A model generated the notes under the pieces. It had not been told where the DNA came from. It was given only the letters and a program-made list of their open reading frames with translations, and did not search any database. Below are positions 1 through 8,352 of a stretch of DNA of 33,503 bases, one piece after another. The stretch covers positions 1 through 33,503 of the forward strand of contig MWDY01000213.1 in assembly GCA_002070755.1 (NCBI GenBank), given 5' to 3'. The DNA is from Spirochaetes bacterium ADurb.Bin110 (lineage in GTDB: Bacteria; Spirochaetota; Spirochaetia; Treponematales; Rectinemataceae). The translations under genes and the position numbers were made by a program. Positions within the stretch are counted from its first letter, which is position 1. Every line of letters starts with the position of its first letter.

Positions 1-102
1 CCTGATAGTATCTATGCAAGTAAGTTCTCCGTTGGAGAGCTAGAGCAGGTAGCATGAAGGGAATGATCCACCTTAAAACCATCAACAAATGGTCTTGACA
101 AA

Positions 103-115
103 GGGGCGCAGCCCC
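103..115. other. Short GC-rich hairpin
   Basis: GGGGC and GCCCC are separated by GCA, giving a 5-bp stem with a 3-base loop. Read on the plus strand it is followed, after a few bases, by a short T run in TCATTTT. It could be a weak terminator for a gene to the left or part of an IS end, but the stem is short. The rest of 1-164 has only short broken frames, and I recognise nothing there. Confidence 0.2.
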
Positions 116-164
116 GTCCCTCATTTTAACATCTATCCCTAAGTAATATTAAGGCATAGGGACT

Positions 165-335
165 CTATAAGCAGATTACCTTGGCATGGCGCAAATCAAG
201 TACATCGCCATTGCCAATGTTATGATTATCCATGTATTCATCAATAATATTGATCTGATTATGCTAAGCAAGCTCAAGTTGGTCCACGGATACACCATAA
301 TCATTCAGGATACTTTAGCAATCTTCTGGTTTTAG
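165..335 (-). pseudogene. Unrecognised coding relic downstream of the SIS gene
   Basis: On the minus strand, in a frame different from the SIS gene just upstream, about 55 codons read through two in-frame stops. They include the coherent stretches SILNDYGVSVDQLELA and YMDNHNIGNGDVLDLRHAK, which look like real protein rather than random translation. A third stop closes the frame at 165-167. This may be the remains of a tenth gene of the amino-sugar operon. I cannot assign a family. Confidence 0.35.
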
Positions 336-1087
336 AACATTTGGTACAAATGGTGAACGCGGTTTAGATATTTGCTTAAATATGCAGCATTAGCCTCATC
401 TCCACCTTGAATATTTGCACTTGTCCAGATTGGAGGTTTGAAACCATTTGCTAGAAGTATTTCAGCAGTTCTAATAAAAATCAGATTTGCAGCAAAGCAT
501 ACTGCATAAGTACTAGTCGCGCCAAGAGTCTGATCAATTCCAGCTAGTCTTATCACGGAATCGCCAACGGGGACATGGACATCAACCACAACCTCTGATA
601 ATTCATAGAGGTTTTTGTTACTTGAATGCCGAGCTGCTATTCCTGCTGGTACTTGCTTAGAAAATTCTGGTGAAGTTATCGATATCACATGAGCACCCAT
701 TTCATTGGCTCTTAATGCGGTCTCGATAGTGATAGCGTTAATTCCATTTACATTTATGATGATCAACACATCATCTCGCCTGACACCATAATACTTTAAA
801 ATGGGAACAGCTAATCCTGCTGTTCGCTCAATATTGGGATGACTGTCTATAAGCGAAAGACCAGCTGGAAATAAGGGATTGACATTAGCAAATCCTCCTG
901 CTCTCCAAAAAACCTCCATTGCTCCCATAATGGAATGGCCGCCACTGCCAAATACATGAATTAGTCTGTCCTGTATTACTTTCTCCGCGACAATAGATGC
1001 TGCTTTGTCAATAACGGCGCTTTCCTTTTCAGCTATCTCCTCCATAATTCTGGTAACTCGTTCCAGATATTGTTCTGTTAAGCTCAT
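332..1087 (-). CDS. SIS-domain sugar isomerase-like protein (paralogue 1)
   Basis: A 251-residue SIS (sugar isomerase) domain protein of the 'sugar isomerase domain-containing'/UPF0309 type. SIS domains bind phosphosugars and catalyse isomerisation or related chemistry; the exact reaction here is unknown. The glycine-rich segment IHVFGSGGHSIMGAMEVFWRAG (in two halves, around residues 43-64) and the SITSPEF and LGATSTYAV segments match the usual SIS phosphosugar loops. The frame is open for 22 codons further upstream, but the ATG at 1087 is preferred because a strong AGGGAGG ribosome site lies just before it. It is clearly paralogous to the protein at 2424-3182 along its whole length. It is the last intact gene of the TRAP/amino-sugar operon, 169 bases after nagA. 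It lacks the MurQ etherase signature, so it should not be called MurQ on this evidence. Confidence 0.85.
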   Translation of the reverse strand: MSLTEQYLERVTRIMEEIAEKESAVIDKAASIVAEKVIQDRLIHVFGSGGHSIMGAMEVFWRAGGFANVNPLFPAGLSLIDSHPNIERTAGLAVPILKYYGVRRDDVLIIINVNGINAITIETALRANEMGAHVISITSPEFSKQVPAGIAARHSSNKNLYELSEVVVDVHVPVGDSVIRLAGIDQTLGATSTYAVCFAANLIFIRTAEILLANGFKPPIWTSANIQGGDEANAAYLSKYLNRVHHLYQMF

Positions 1088-1256
1088 GTTCTCCCTCCCT
1101 TTAAAAAACCAATTCATAAGATTGGGTCCAAATGAGGTATTCCTACTTGGCAAAGCCTAGATCATGCAGTTACTATAATCGCCCTAGCCTACTGGACTGC
1201 ATTAGACTTTTTAGCTTTCTATCTGTCATAAATTCAATAAAGACAACTTGCTCTTA

Positions 1257-2423
1257 TCAAAACAGATCAATACCACCGAGAATTGTTCTTTCCACTTGAA
1301 GACGGCTATCTCCTTTTTTATATTTAAAGATACAAAGATTGGCCCGTTTCCCTGCAATGAAATCCTCATATGCTTTTATATCTAATCCAAGATATTTAGC
1401 CGGCTGTCTAGTACACAGAGAAATGGCTTGCAATAAAGAGCAACCAGTAAATTCCATAAATCGAACTATGTCCCAATCCAAGAGATGTGCAGCTCCAGCT
1501 AGTACTGTTGTCCCGGGTAATCCAAGATGCCCATCTTTGAATACTTCTACATCAAGATCGCCCCATTTATAGATTCCAGGAGAATAACCTCCCAATAGAG
1601 CGGCATCGCTCACTAAAATCAACCTTTTCAACCCTTTTGTACGTGCAAATACTTTCACAACCGACTTCGGCAAATGATATCCATCACAAATAATCCCAGC
1701 ATACAATTCATCTGCTGCGAGCTGTTCCCATATGTAGTTGCGTAAGCGCGGGATTAGTGTATGACTGCCATTGCCAAGATGGGTCGAAATAGTCGCTCCA
1801 GCATCTATAGCATCGTGGATCTGTTCAGGGGAAGCAGCTGTATGGCCAATCGAGACCTTCACTCCTTTTGCGACGGCAGACTTGATAAAATCAAGTGCTC
1901 CTCCTACCTCGGGGGCTACCGTAACTAATTTGATCAAACCTTCCGCTGATTCTTGCCATTCTTCGAACAAGCGGAAATCAGCTTCCCTCACAAACTTCTT
2001 GTCATGCGCTCCTCTTGGGCCATCTTCTGGAGAAATGAATGGCCCTTCTATATGGAAACCAATTATTGAATCTCGAACAATTTGGCTATTGCGCATGGCT
2101 TGGCAGGTTATCTTAAGGTTTCTAAGTAGTCTTTTATGAGGCATGGTCACAAATGTGGGCATATGATGAGTAGTCCCTGATTTTGCCAAATGGGATACTA
2201 AAGCTATTATTTGATCGGATTCTAGATTCTCTAGACTATAGTCGATTCCTAAAAATCCATTCACCTGCATATCTAGGAATCCTGGGCTTATAAATGACAA
2301 ATCCTTAAGGCACTCAATATGTTCGACATTGGCAATGCAGCTGTCTTCAACAATTATCCTGATTGGATTTTCATCGAAAACTGATTTTCCAATAATTTCT
2401 TGCTTTTTCATTGATAGTCTCAT
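1257..2423 (-). CDS. nagA: N-acetylglucosamine-6-phosphate deacetylase (NagA family)
   Basis: Amidohydrolase-superfamily enzyme of 388 residues, near the usual NagA length, expected to convert GlcNAc-6-phosphate to glucosamine-6-phosphate plus acetate in the cytoplasm. Visible motifs: PGFLDMQVNG (47-56), metal-binding glutamate in HIEGPFISP (124-132), IGHTAAS (192-198), STHLGN (213-218), CDGYHLP (246-252) and the catalytic aspartate in VSDA (271-274). The usual THLFNAM box is changed to THLGNGSH, so substrate specificity may differ from the housekeeping enzyme. The ATG at 2423 directly abuts the TGA of the upstream SIS gene, indicating translational coupling; a second ATG four codons in (2411) is possible. 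With the adjacent NagB-like deaminase it forms the terminal steps of amino-sugar breakdown. Confidence 0.88.
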   Translation of the reverse strand: MRLSMKKQEIIGKSVFDENPIRIIVEDSCIANVEHIECLKDLSFISPGFLDMQVNGFLGIDYSLENLESDQIIALVSHLAKSGTTHHMPTFVTMPHKRLLRNLKITCQAMRNSQIVRDSIIGFHIEGPFISPEDGPRGAHDKKFVREADFRLFEEWQESAEGLIKLVTVAPEVGGALDFIKSAVAKGVKVSIGHTAASPEQIHDAIDAGATISTHLGNGSHTLIPRLRNYIWEQLAADELYAGIICDGYHLPKSVVKVFARTKGLKRLILVSDAALLGGYSPGIYKWGDLDVEVFKDGHLGLPGTTVLAGAAHLLDWDIVRFMEFTGCSLLQAISLCTRQPAKYLGLDIKAYEDFIAGKRANLCIFKYKKGDSRLQVERTILGGIDLF

Positions 2424-3182
2424 TCATCGCAGATGCTTTACACGTTCGTTGTAATGCTCATGCCATTTTTGATTTATTGCATCGCCATCGACAAGATTAG
2501 CACTTAGCCATACTGGAGGATTGATGCCTTTTTTCACCAGTTTCTCTACTGTGGCGAGCACGAGTAGGTTTAGACAATAACAATTGAGAATTGTTGAAGT
2601 TGCTCCCACAGGTTGGCTACACCCATCAATGGTTACACAAGCATCTCCCAGAGGAAGATGACAATCGACGAATACATCGACAATTTCGTGGAGATTAAGG
2701 CCTGATGAATGACGCATCTTTTCACCTTTTGGAACGCTCAGAGCAAAACTTGTACTCGTTACGCCAATCGTCTTGACTCCCATTTTTCTTGCTTCCAAAG
2801 CCGTATCGATTGTCATCGGGTTGATGCCATATGCATTTACGATGATCATAAGCTCCCCTGGTTTCACTCCATACGATTTGATAATGCTTGGTGCCAGACC
2901 TTCTGTCCTTTCCATCCAATTCGAATGAAGCGCTCCATTGCTTGGCATAATGCTTGGGTCCAATAAGGGATTGATATTTGCCAGACTGCCCGCTCTCCAA
3001 AATAATTCCATAGCGCCGATGGTAGAATGACCACCAGTCCCTATGATGTGAATTAGTTCATCCTTTTCTACGCTAGCAGCCATCAAATCAGCTGCACTGG
3101 AAATTGCACAGTCATATTCATTGTCGATTAATTCAAATGCTCTATTAATAGTCTGATGATACATATCAATATACTTATTCAA
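2424..3182 (-). CDS. SIS-domain sugar isomerase-like protein (paralogue 2)
   Basis: A 252-residue SIS-domain protein, paralogous to 332-1087. The shared segments include IIGTGGHSTIGAMELFWRAG (residues 46-65), GVTSTSFALSVPKG, MRHSSGLNLHE and PVGATSTI. The chosen start is TTG at 3182, preceded by GGAAGGAGTGATAAA with ideal spacing; the alternative ATG at 3164 has no such site. Its stop abuts the nagA start. Lying between the deaminase and deacetylase genes, it probably acts on a phosphorylated amino sugar, for example by isomerising or cleaving an intermediate to GlcNAc-6-phosphate. That role is inference from context. Two copies in one operon suggest either a heteromer or two successive steps. 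Confidence 0.85.
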   Translation of the reverse strand: MNKYIDMYHQTINRAFELIDNEYDCAISSAADLMAASVEKDELIHIIGTGGHSTIGAMELFWRAGSLANINPLLDPSIMPSNGALHSNWMERTEGLAPSIIKSYGVKPGELMIIVNAYGINPMTIDTALEARKMGVKTIGVTSTSFALSVPKGEKMRHSSGLNLHEIVDVFVDCHLPLGDACVTIDGCSQPVGATSTILNCYCLNLLVLATVEKLVKKGINPPVWLSANLVDGDAINQKWHEHYNERVKHLR

Positions 3183-3220
3183 TTTATCACTCCTTCCAAT
3201 TAAACAAACCTTTGTTGTCT

Positions 3221-3955
3221 TTAGACAGAGATCAATGAAGCTGAATCTTCATCCAAAATCAAATAACAATCCTTATGGTGATTCAAAATACTTGCGGGCA
3301 CCAAAGGTGTAGGATCCTTGGCCTCCAATGTTGCCTTTACCGCTCTAGCTTTGCGGATACCAGGTACAGTACAGATAATGGTTTTGCTTTGCATTATCTG
3401 ATATACGGTCATGGAAATGGCTCGTGAGGGAACCTCATCTATAGATCTAAACCACCCCTCGTTGACCTGTTGGCGTTTACAATCGTCGTTGAGATTGACC
3501 AAGATATAAGCTTCTCTCGTCTTAAAATCAGCAGGAGGATCATTAAACGCAATATGACCATTTTCACCTATCCCTATGAATGCTACATCGATTGGTTCTT
3601 CGCGGAGCGCATCGGTTAGTATTTTGATATTTTCAATGGCATCTCCTTCACCATCAATAAAATAGACTCTTTGAGGATGTGTATAGTCGACAAATCGTTC
3701 CTGCAGGTATTTACGAAAACTAGCTTTATGCGTAATTGGCAAATCACAATATTCATCGAGATGGAACATTGTCACTTTATCCCAAGGAATATCCATCTTT
3801 ACAAGATTGGCCAGCATCGAAAATTGAGATGCACCAGTTGCGAGAATAATTCTGGCATAGCCCTTTTGACTAATCGCTCTCTTAATAGCTGCGGCTCCAT
3901 ATAACGCTGCAGTCTTGCCTAATTCTTCTTCATTCTTTTCATTGTATATTGTCAT
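3221..3955 (-). CDS. nagB: Glucosamine-6-phosphate deaminase (NagB family)
   Basis: A 244-residue NagB/6-phosphogluconolactonase-fold protein, expected to convert glucosamine-6-phosphate to fructose-6-phosphate plus ammonia. The phosphate loop is ATGASQFSML (39-48). The signature HLDEY is at 65-69 and GIGENGHIAFNDPP at 128-141, carrying the catalytic aspartate, glutamate and histidine. The C-terminal part has ISMTVYQIM and VPGIRKARAVK, as in the family. It lies 38 bases upstream of the SIS gene and 30 bases downstream of the LarA-like gene, so it is part of the same transcript. At 244 residues it is slightly shorter than E. coli NagB (266), as is common for Gram-positive-type enzymes, which lack the allosteric extension. 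Another ketose-forming aminosugar substrate is possible. Confidence 0.9.
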   Translation of the reverse strand: MTIYNEKNEEELGKTAALYGAAAIKRAISQKGYARIILATGASQFSMLANLVKMDIPWDKVTMFHLDEYCDLPITHKASFRKYLQERFVDYTHPQRVYFIDGEGDAIENIKILTDALREEPIDVAFIGIGENGHIAFNDPPADFKTREAYILVNLNDDCKRQQVNEGWFRSIDEVPSRAISMTVYQIMQSKTIICTVPGIRKARAVKATLEAKDPTPLVPASILNHHKDCYLILDEDSASLISV

Positions 3956-3985
3956 ATACTTTAAATACCTTTAACCTATTCTTGA

Positions 3986-5257
3986 TTACCAGAGATTGCC
4001 CTCATCATTAAAGATAAGTTCTCTGGGTTCGCTCAATATTTCAATTTGAGGGTTTTTCTTGGCATCTTCCAGCATGCTCTCGGATATCTCAAATTTAAAA
4101 ATATCCAATGTATTATGTAAATGCACCATCCTGATATGTTCCCTATCGACTCCTACACTGCCGCGGATACATGCTGCTATCGCGTAATAGTCATTCTTGA
4201 GTATCATTGGCAAACGCACGCCATCGTATATCGTAGATGTTATTGCGTTTACATAGCTATTTTCGAGATTGCATTTATCAAACATTCTCTTAGTGCAAAC
4301 ATCTGCCCACCCTGCGCCAAGCATGCAACCATGTGTTTCATCAGAAAGATCGAGAATAGCTATTTTCTGGATAGATTCCTCACAAGTTTTATAGGGAGTT
4401 CCAAAACGAGTAGTAATATATGGATCCATTCCATCTCCACTTATGTTTTTACCAATTTCATCCAGAATCATCACTGCGATATTTTTGAATAGAATCCTTG
4501 GAAGTAAGGAATAGGCCTTTTGCAAAAGCTTTGGTTCTTCTTGAGGAATATCTCTAGCTGGTATCATTTGAATCATGCATGTCTTGTGATAGGCATTCTC
4601 GAGAATTCCCACACCGAACAAAATATTGCATTTATTCAAGATGACATTTGCGAACATTGGTATGTATTTAGCTAGATATCTAGCTCCAGCATTGTGGCAA
4701 ATAGCAGCCCCATGCTGTTTGCCAAGTCCAATAGTCATCATTTTCATTAAGCCACTTTCGTACTCACCTGAGAATCCTGAATGTGGCCTAATCTTCCCTA
4801 TTATAATTATGCCATCAGCATCATTAGCATATTTATCGACATGCACCTCATGTCCTTCCGGAGAATAACCAACACACACCGTTTCCATAGTGGCCTTAAT
4901 TGGACACCCAATGCGTTCTTCAGTAATTCCATATGATTCGATAATTCTACGTTGACCGTCAGCTGTACCTCCTCCATGGCTTCCCATTGCCGGAATTATG
5001 AAAGGTAAAGCTCCAAGTTGCTTCAATTCTGCGACAATCGATCTCAAAATCAGGTCCAGATTGCTAATTGGGCGGCTACTTGCTGTCAGCGCTATTTTCA
5101 TGCCGGGCTTCACGGTATCGAAGATCCCTGGCTTAGCGAATTCTTCCTTCAAAATAAGTTCGATATCATTTATCTGATTATCCTCTAAATGCTGACAGAT
5201 TTGTATGAAACGAGGTATTTTCACATTTCCAATTGCTTCATATAGACTTCCGCCCAT
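3986..5257 (-). CDS. LarA-like (DUF2088) nickel-pincer racemase/epimerase homologue
   Basis: A 423-residue member of the LarA/DUF2088 family. Studied members use the nickel-pincer nucleotide to racemise or epimerise 2-hydroxyacids (lactate, malate, sugar acids). Family marks: TASSRPISNLD (58-68), the histidine in AMGSHGG (90-96), KIRPHSGFSG (155-164) and ESGLMKMMTIGLGKQHGA (167-184), which supply candidate catalytic and pincer-binding His and Lys residues. The substrate is not known. Next to a TRAP uptake system and nagA/nagB it could epimerise a sugar acid or process a released 2-hydroxyacid; both are inference. The ATG at 5257 has an AGGAAG ribosome site. A 77-base gap separates it from the oxidoreductase gene. 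No larBCE cofactor-synthesis genes are in the window. Confidence 0.82.
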   Translation of the reverse strand: MGGSLYEAIGNVKIPRFIQICQHLEDNQINDIELILKEEFAKPGIFDTVKPGMKIALTASSRPISNLDLILRSIVAELKQLGALPFIIPAMGSHGGGTADGQRRIIESYGITEERIGCPIKATMETVCVGYSPEGHEVHVDKYANDADGIIIIGKIRPHSGFSGEYESGLMKMMTIGLGKQHGAAICHNAGARYLAKYIPMFANVILNKCNILFGVGILENAYHKTCMIQMIPARDIPQEEPKLLQKAYSLLPRILFKNIAVMILDEIGKNISGDGMDPYITTRFGTPYKTCEESIQKIAILDLSDETHGCMLGAGWADVCTKRMFDKCNLENSYVNAITSTIYDGVRLPMILKNDYYAIAACIRGSVGVDREHIRMVHLHNTLDIFKFEISESMLEDAKKNPQIEILSEPRELIFNDEGNLW

Positions 5258-5334
5258 TTATCGCTTCCTAATATTACTCCATTAGAATGCCGAGAGGCCT
5301 CGAAAAAACCCGTACCTATTTTTGTTTTGGATAA

Positions 5335-6414
5335 TTAATACTCTATTTCAATTACCTTACCTTTAAGTGCACTTTCGTGAGCCTTTTGGCACATAATTGT
5401 TGACACTAATGCTTGATCACCAGTAGGATACTCAGTTTTTAGATCCTGAATTGAGATGTTATGCTGCTTCATCATATTCACAAGCCGCAAAAAATAGAGC
5501 ATAGACTCGATTGTATAGCCAACAGGAGTTTGGCCAGCTACTGGATCGTCACATAATAATTGGCCATATGGGTTTATTACCTCATTGGTATTATCACTTT
5601 CATATGCAGCTACTATTCCTCTGTCTTGGCTATCGACTTCTTGTAATCCTTTGGTACCTACCAAGCGGATTTGCTGATTCACAATTGAGGCAAAGCTATT
5701 GGGAAGTATCCATGATGCATCGACAGATACTGTAGCACCACTAGGGAATTCGAACTTCGCCTCTAAAGAGTCATACGTATCTATCCCCATTGATGCAAGT
5801 TTTATCTTATGACTCGTAGCGTATACTTTATTAGGTTTTTCTCCAAGCAGCCAATAAATCAAGTCATAGAAATGGACACCTAGGAACCATCCAGGAGAAC
5901 TATTATTAGCCCAAGTCTTGAACCACTCAGTAGGCACCAAAATCTTATCTTCCATACAGACATATCCATACTCAATTTGCCCCAATTTTCCTTCCTGGAT
6001 TGCTTGCTTGAGCTGTACATGGGCTGGATCAAAACGCTTATGAAAATCAACATATAACATAACATTATTATCTTTAGCAGCTTTAATCATCCGTTTTCCC
6101 GCTTCTATATCGGTAGATAGTGGCTTTTCTACTAGGATATGAATTCTGCGTTTTGCAGCTTCGACGACACAATCCTCATGCAAATAATCAGGCGTAGCAA
6201 TAGCCACAGCATCCAATTTTTCCTTGTCAAACATTTCGTTGTAATCAAGATACCCCTTAATGCCAAACTTATTCTTGATCTTATCTATAGCGTCCTGTTT
6301 GACATCCGCTACTGCGACAAAATCTATTTCCCCTCTTTTGTGGGCGCTATAATAAGCGCTGACGAGAACGCTTCCATAGATACCAGCACCAACAACACCA
6401 ACTCTAATTTTCAT
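5335..6414 (-). CDS. Gfo/Idh/MocA-family NAD(P)-dependent oxidoreductase
   Basis: A 359-residue oxidoreductase with an N-terminal Rossmann fold, GVVGAGIYG at residues 6-14, and the family's EKP motif in LVEKPLS (94-100). The C-terminal alpha/beta domain follows, with VDFHKRFDP and GVHFYDLIYWLLG, where the histidines lie near the expected active site. Enzymes of this family oxidise or reduce sugars, inositols, amino-sugar derivatives or their acids. The exact substrate cannot be read from sequence. The ATG at 6414 is chosen over an upstream in-frame start because AAAGGAG lies seven bases before it. The gene follows the large TRAP permease by 34 bases, so it probably makes the first change to the imported sugar. 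Confidence 0.88.
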   Translation of the reverse strand: MKIRVGVVGAGIYGSVLVSAYYSAHKRGEIDFVAVADVKQDAIDKIKNKFGIKGYLDYNEMFDKEKLDAVAIATPDYLHEDCVVEAAKRRIHILVEKPLSTDIEAGKRMIKAAKDNNVMLYVDFHKRFDPAHVQLKQAIQEGKLGQIEYGYVCMEDKILVPTEWFKTWANNSSPGWFLGVHFYDLIYWLLGEKPNKVYATSHKIKLASMGIDTYDSLEAKFEFPSGATVSVDASWILPNSFASIVNQQIRLVGTKGLQEVDSQDRGIVAAYESDNTNEVINPYGQLLCDDPVAGQTPVGYTIESMLYFLRLVNMMKQHNISIQDLKTEYPTGDQALVSTIMCQKAHESALKGKVIEIEY

Positions 6415-6448
6415 TTTATCTCCTTTCAATGCATCTAATAGCAACTGA

Positions 6449-7735
6449 TCAGGCCAACCCCAAAAGTCTTGGGAGCCACATTGTTATCGGTTCCACATAT
6501 GTTACCAGCAGCAAAGTGATAAAAAGTGGGATCCACCATTTTGATACCATTTTAACAACTGTGTTGAATGGTAATCCGGATACTGTTGAGAGCATGTAGA
6601 GAGAAAATCCTACTGGTGGAGTCAATAGGCCTATCATCATATTTAGAGTCAAGATAACTCCCATATGAATAGGATTTATTCCCGCGATAGCCATCAAAGG
6701 AGCAAAAATAGGCAAAGTAATCATGATTGCTGCAACAACTTCTATAAACATTCCAAGGATCAGAAGGATCACATTCATAATTAGGAGAATTAAGATTCGG
6801 TTTGTAGTAATGGAGAGTATGAATCTTACAACTATTTGATCCACTTTCTCATAGGTGAGTATCCATGCGAAGATAGACGCTGTCACAACTACAGCTATCG
6901 AAGGGCCGACTTGCTTGACTGAAGTCCACAACAACTTTGGAATTTCCTTTAATTTTAGCTGCTTGTAAATGAGGCTTGAAACGAGGAGGCCATATATAAC
7001 AGAAACAAGAGCTGCTTCGGTGGGCGTGAAGAATCCTCCCCAGATTCCACCAAGAAGGATTACTGGAAATAGCAATGCTGGCAATGCGCCCCAAAAAGAT
7101 CTTATAATCTCCTTAAATGTAGCTCTCTCATGCCTCGGATAATTTCTTTTTTTTACAATAAAGTAAACATATATGGACAATACAAGGCAAATAAGAAGCC
7201 CAGGGCCTACTCCGGCGAGGAATAATGCGCCGACAGAAACTCCAGCCATAGAGGCATATATAACAAATGGTATGCTTGGAGGGATGATTGGACCTACAGT
7301 AGCACTGGCGCCAGTAACGCCGATAGTAATATCATCATCATACTTTTCATCCCTCATCGCCTTCATTTCAATAACTCCCAATCCACCGACATCAGCAAGA
7401 GCAGAGCCGCTAATACCAGAAAAAATAAGACTGGCAAGAATATTAACATATGCTAAACCGCCTCGAACATGTCCCACTAGCTTTAAGCAGAAACCAAAAA
7501 TTTTGTCTGTAACTCCACCATTATTCATAACCTGTGCTGCAAGAATAAAGAAAGGAACAGCTAAAAGAGTGAAAGAGTTAGGAGCATCCATCATTTTGCT
7601 CATTACTGTGATCATCGATAGGTTGGTATTCAAGGTAAAATAGACTAGCGAAGAGCCAAGCAAACAGAGATACAGGGGCGTTCGAATTACCATTAAGATC
7701 AAGAAAGCCAAAAAAAACCAAACTATGGGCTGCAT
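6449..7735 (-). CDS. dctM: TRAP transporter large permease (DctM family)
   Basis: A 428-residue, very hydrophobic protein with about a dozen membrane segments, the large subunit of a tripartite ATP-independent periplasmic transporter driven by an ion gradient. Family marks include FFILAAQVMNNGG, SGSALADVGGLG, EMKAMRDEKYD, ATVGPIIPPSIPFVIYA and GFFTPTEAALVSV, all typical DctM motifs. The ATG at 7735 is preferred over the frame's upstream start because AAGGAGTAACAGCT directly precedes it. It begins five bases after the small-permease stop, so the two are co-translated. TRAP systems mostly carry carboxylates, including sialic acid and sugar acids, so the imported sugar is probably acidic. Confidence 0.93.
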   Translation of the reverse strand: MQPIVWFFLAFLILMVIRTPLYLCLLGSSLVYFTLNTNLSMITVMSKMMDAPNSFTLLAVPFFILAAQVMNNGGVTDKIFGFCLKLVGHVRGGLAYVNILASLIFSGISGSALADVGGLGVIEMKAMRDEKYDDDITIGVTGASATVGPIIPPSIPFVIYASMAGVSVGALFLAGVGPGLLICLVLSIYVYFIVKKRNYPRHERATFKEIIRSFWGALPALLFPVILLGGIWGGFFTPTEAALVSVIYGLLVSSLIYKQLKLKEIPKLLWTSVKQVGPSIAVVVTASIFAWILTYEKVDQIVVRFILSITTNRILILLIMNVILLILGMFIEVVAAIMITLPIFAPLMAIAGINPIHMGVILTLNMMIGLLTPPVGFSLYMLSTVSGLPFNTVVKMVSKWWIPLFITLLLVTYVEPITMWLPRLLGLA

Positions 7736-7740
7736 AGCTG

Positions 7741-8247
7741 TTACTCCTTTTCTGCGATACAAGTATCTTTTACTTTTGATGAAAATAAAGCCTTTACCGC
7801 ACTAATTAGCTGAGTCCCTTTGTGTAAGAGACATAAGAAAAAACCCACAGTCATCGAAGCAGCAATAAGCCCCATCGAAATTCCAAAGGCTGGAGACCTT
7901 ATAATTTTTTCAAACTTTACAAATTTTATTGACCAATAAAACACTAAAGAAAACATTACAAATTCAATAGCTCTTTCAATAACAATTAAAATCAAGTTGG
8001 CTTTTCCATGCAAGAACTTGACGAATATGTCCACAAAAAAATGATCTTGGTATTTTTCCCCCATAGGGATAGCAAGATAAACACACCATACATAGCAATA
8101 TCTCGCTAGTTCCTCTGTGTACAATAAAGGTTTTTTTATTATCAACCTGCAAATAACCTGAGCTGCTATAGAAATACACATGATAGCAAAGAATAAAGGT
8201 GCTAAATAGTCTTCTATTAAATTGAAGAATGACATTAGCTTTTTCAT
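7741..8247 (-). CDS. dctQ: TRAP transporter small permease (DctQ family)
   Basis: A 168-residue membrane protein with four predicted helices, at the DctQ family's usual size. The motifs LYTEELARYCYVWCVYLAIPMG and, after it, the conserved HFFVDIF segment are characteristic. It couples the binding protein to the large permease in the inner membrane. The start at 8247 (MKKLMSFFNLIED) has AAAGGAAAT just upstream; an earlier in-frame start would lack a ribosome site. The gene is separated from the binding-protein gene by 105 bases that hold a strong hairpin. Confidence 0.9.
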   Translation of the reverse strand: MKKLMSFFNLIEDYLAPLFFAIMCISIAAQVICRLIIKKPLLYTEELARYCYVWCVYLAIPMGEKYQDHFFVDIFVKFLHGKANLILIVIERAIEFVMFSLVFYWSIKFVKFEKIIRSPAFGISMGLIAASMTVGFFLCLLHKGTQLISAVKALFSSKVKDTCIAEKE

Positions 8248-8299
8248 ATTATTTCCTTTAAACCTATAATTATATGCAGGCAAATATAGGTCATTATTG

Positions 8300-8341
8300 A
8301 TGTTGTGGCTGCGATGATAAATAATATCGCAACCACAACAT
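8300..8341 (-). other. Intercistronic hairpin between binding-protein and permease genes
   Basis: ATGTTGTGGCTGCGAT (8300-8315) and ATCGCAACCACAACAT (8326-8341) form a 16-bp inverted repeat with one mismatch. In the minus-strand transcript that mismatch becomes a U-G wobble, so the RNA stem is fully paired around a 10-base loop. No U tract follows, so it is not a classic terminator. Such stems commonly protect the binding-protein message from 3'-end decay and lower permease expression relative to it. Confidence 0.75.
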
Positions 8342-8352
8342 TAGGTCTTTAG

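Noticed and set aside
332..3182. Calling the SIS proteins MurQ, which together with the LarA-like protein would suggest a MurNAc pathway
   Set aside because: The MurQ signature segments are not seen, and the proteins are shorter than MurQ. The idea is kept only as one speculative substrate option.
5290..5303. GAGGCCTC palindrome in the gap before the LarA-like gene as an operator or terminator
   Set aside because: It is only 8 bp with no loop and no U tract, and no second copy lies near other promoters in the window.
7173..7643. A 156-codon plus-strand frame over the TRAP large permease
   Set aside because: It is antisense to conserved membrane segments of DctM, and its product shows no family features.
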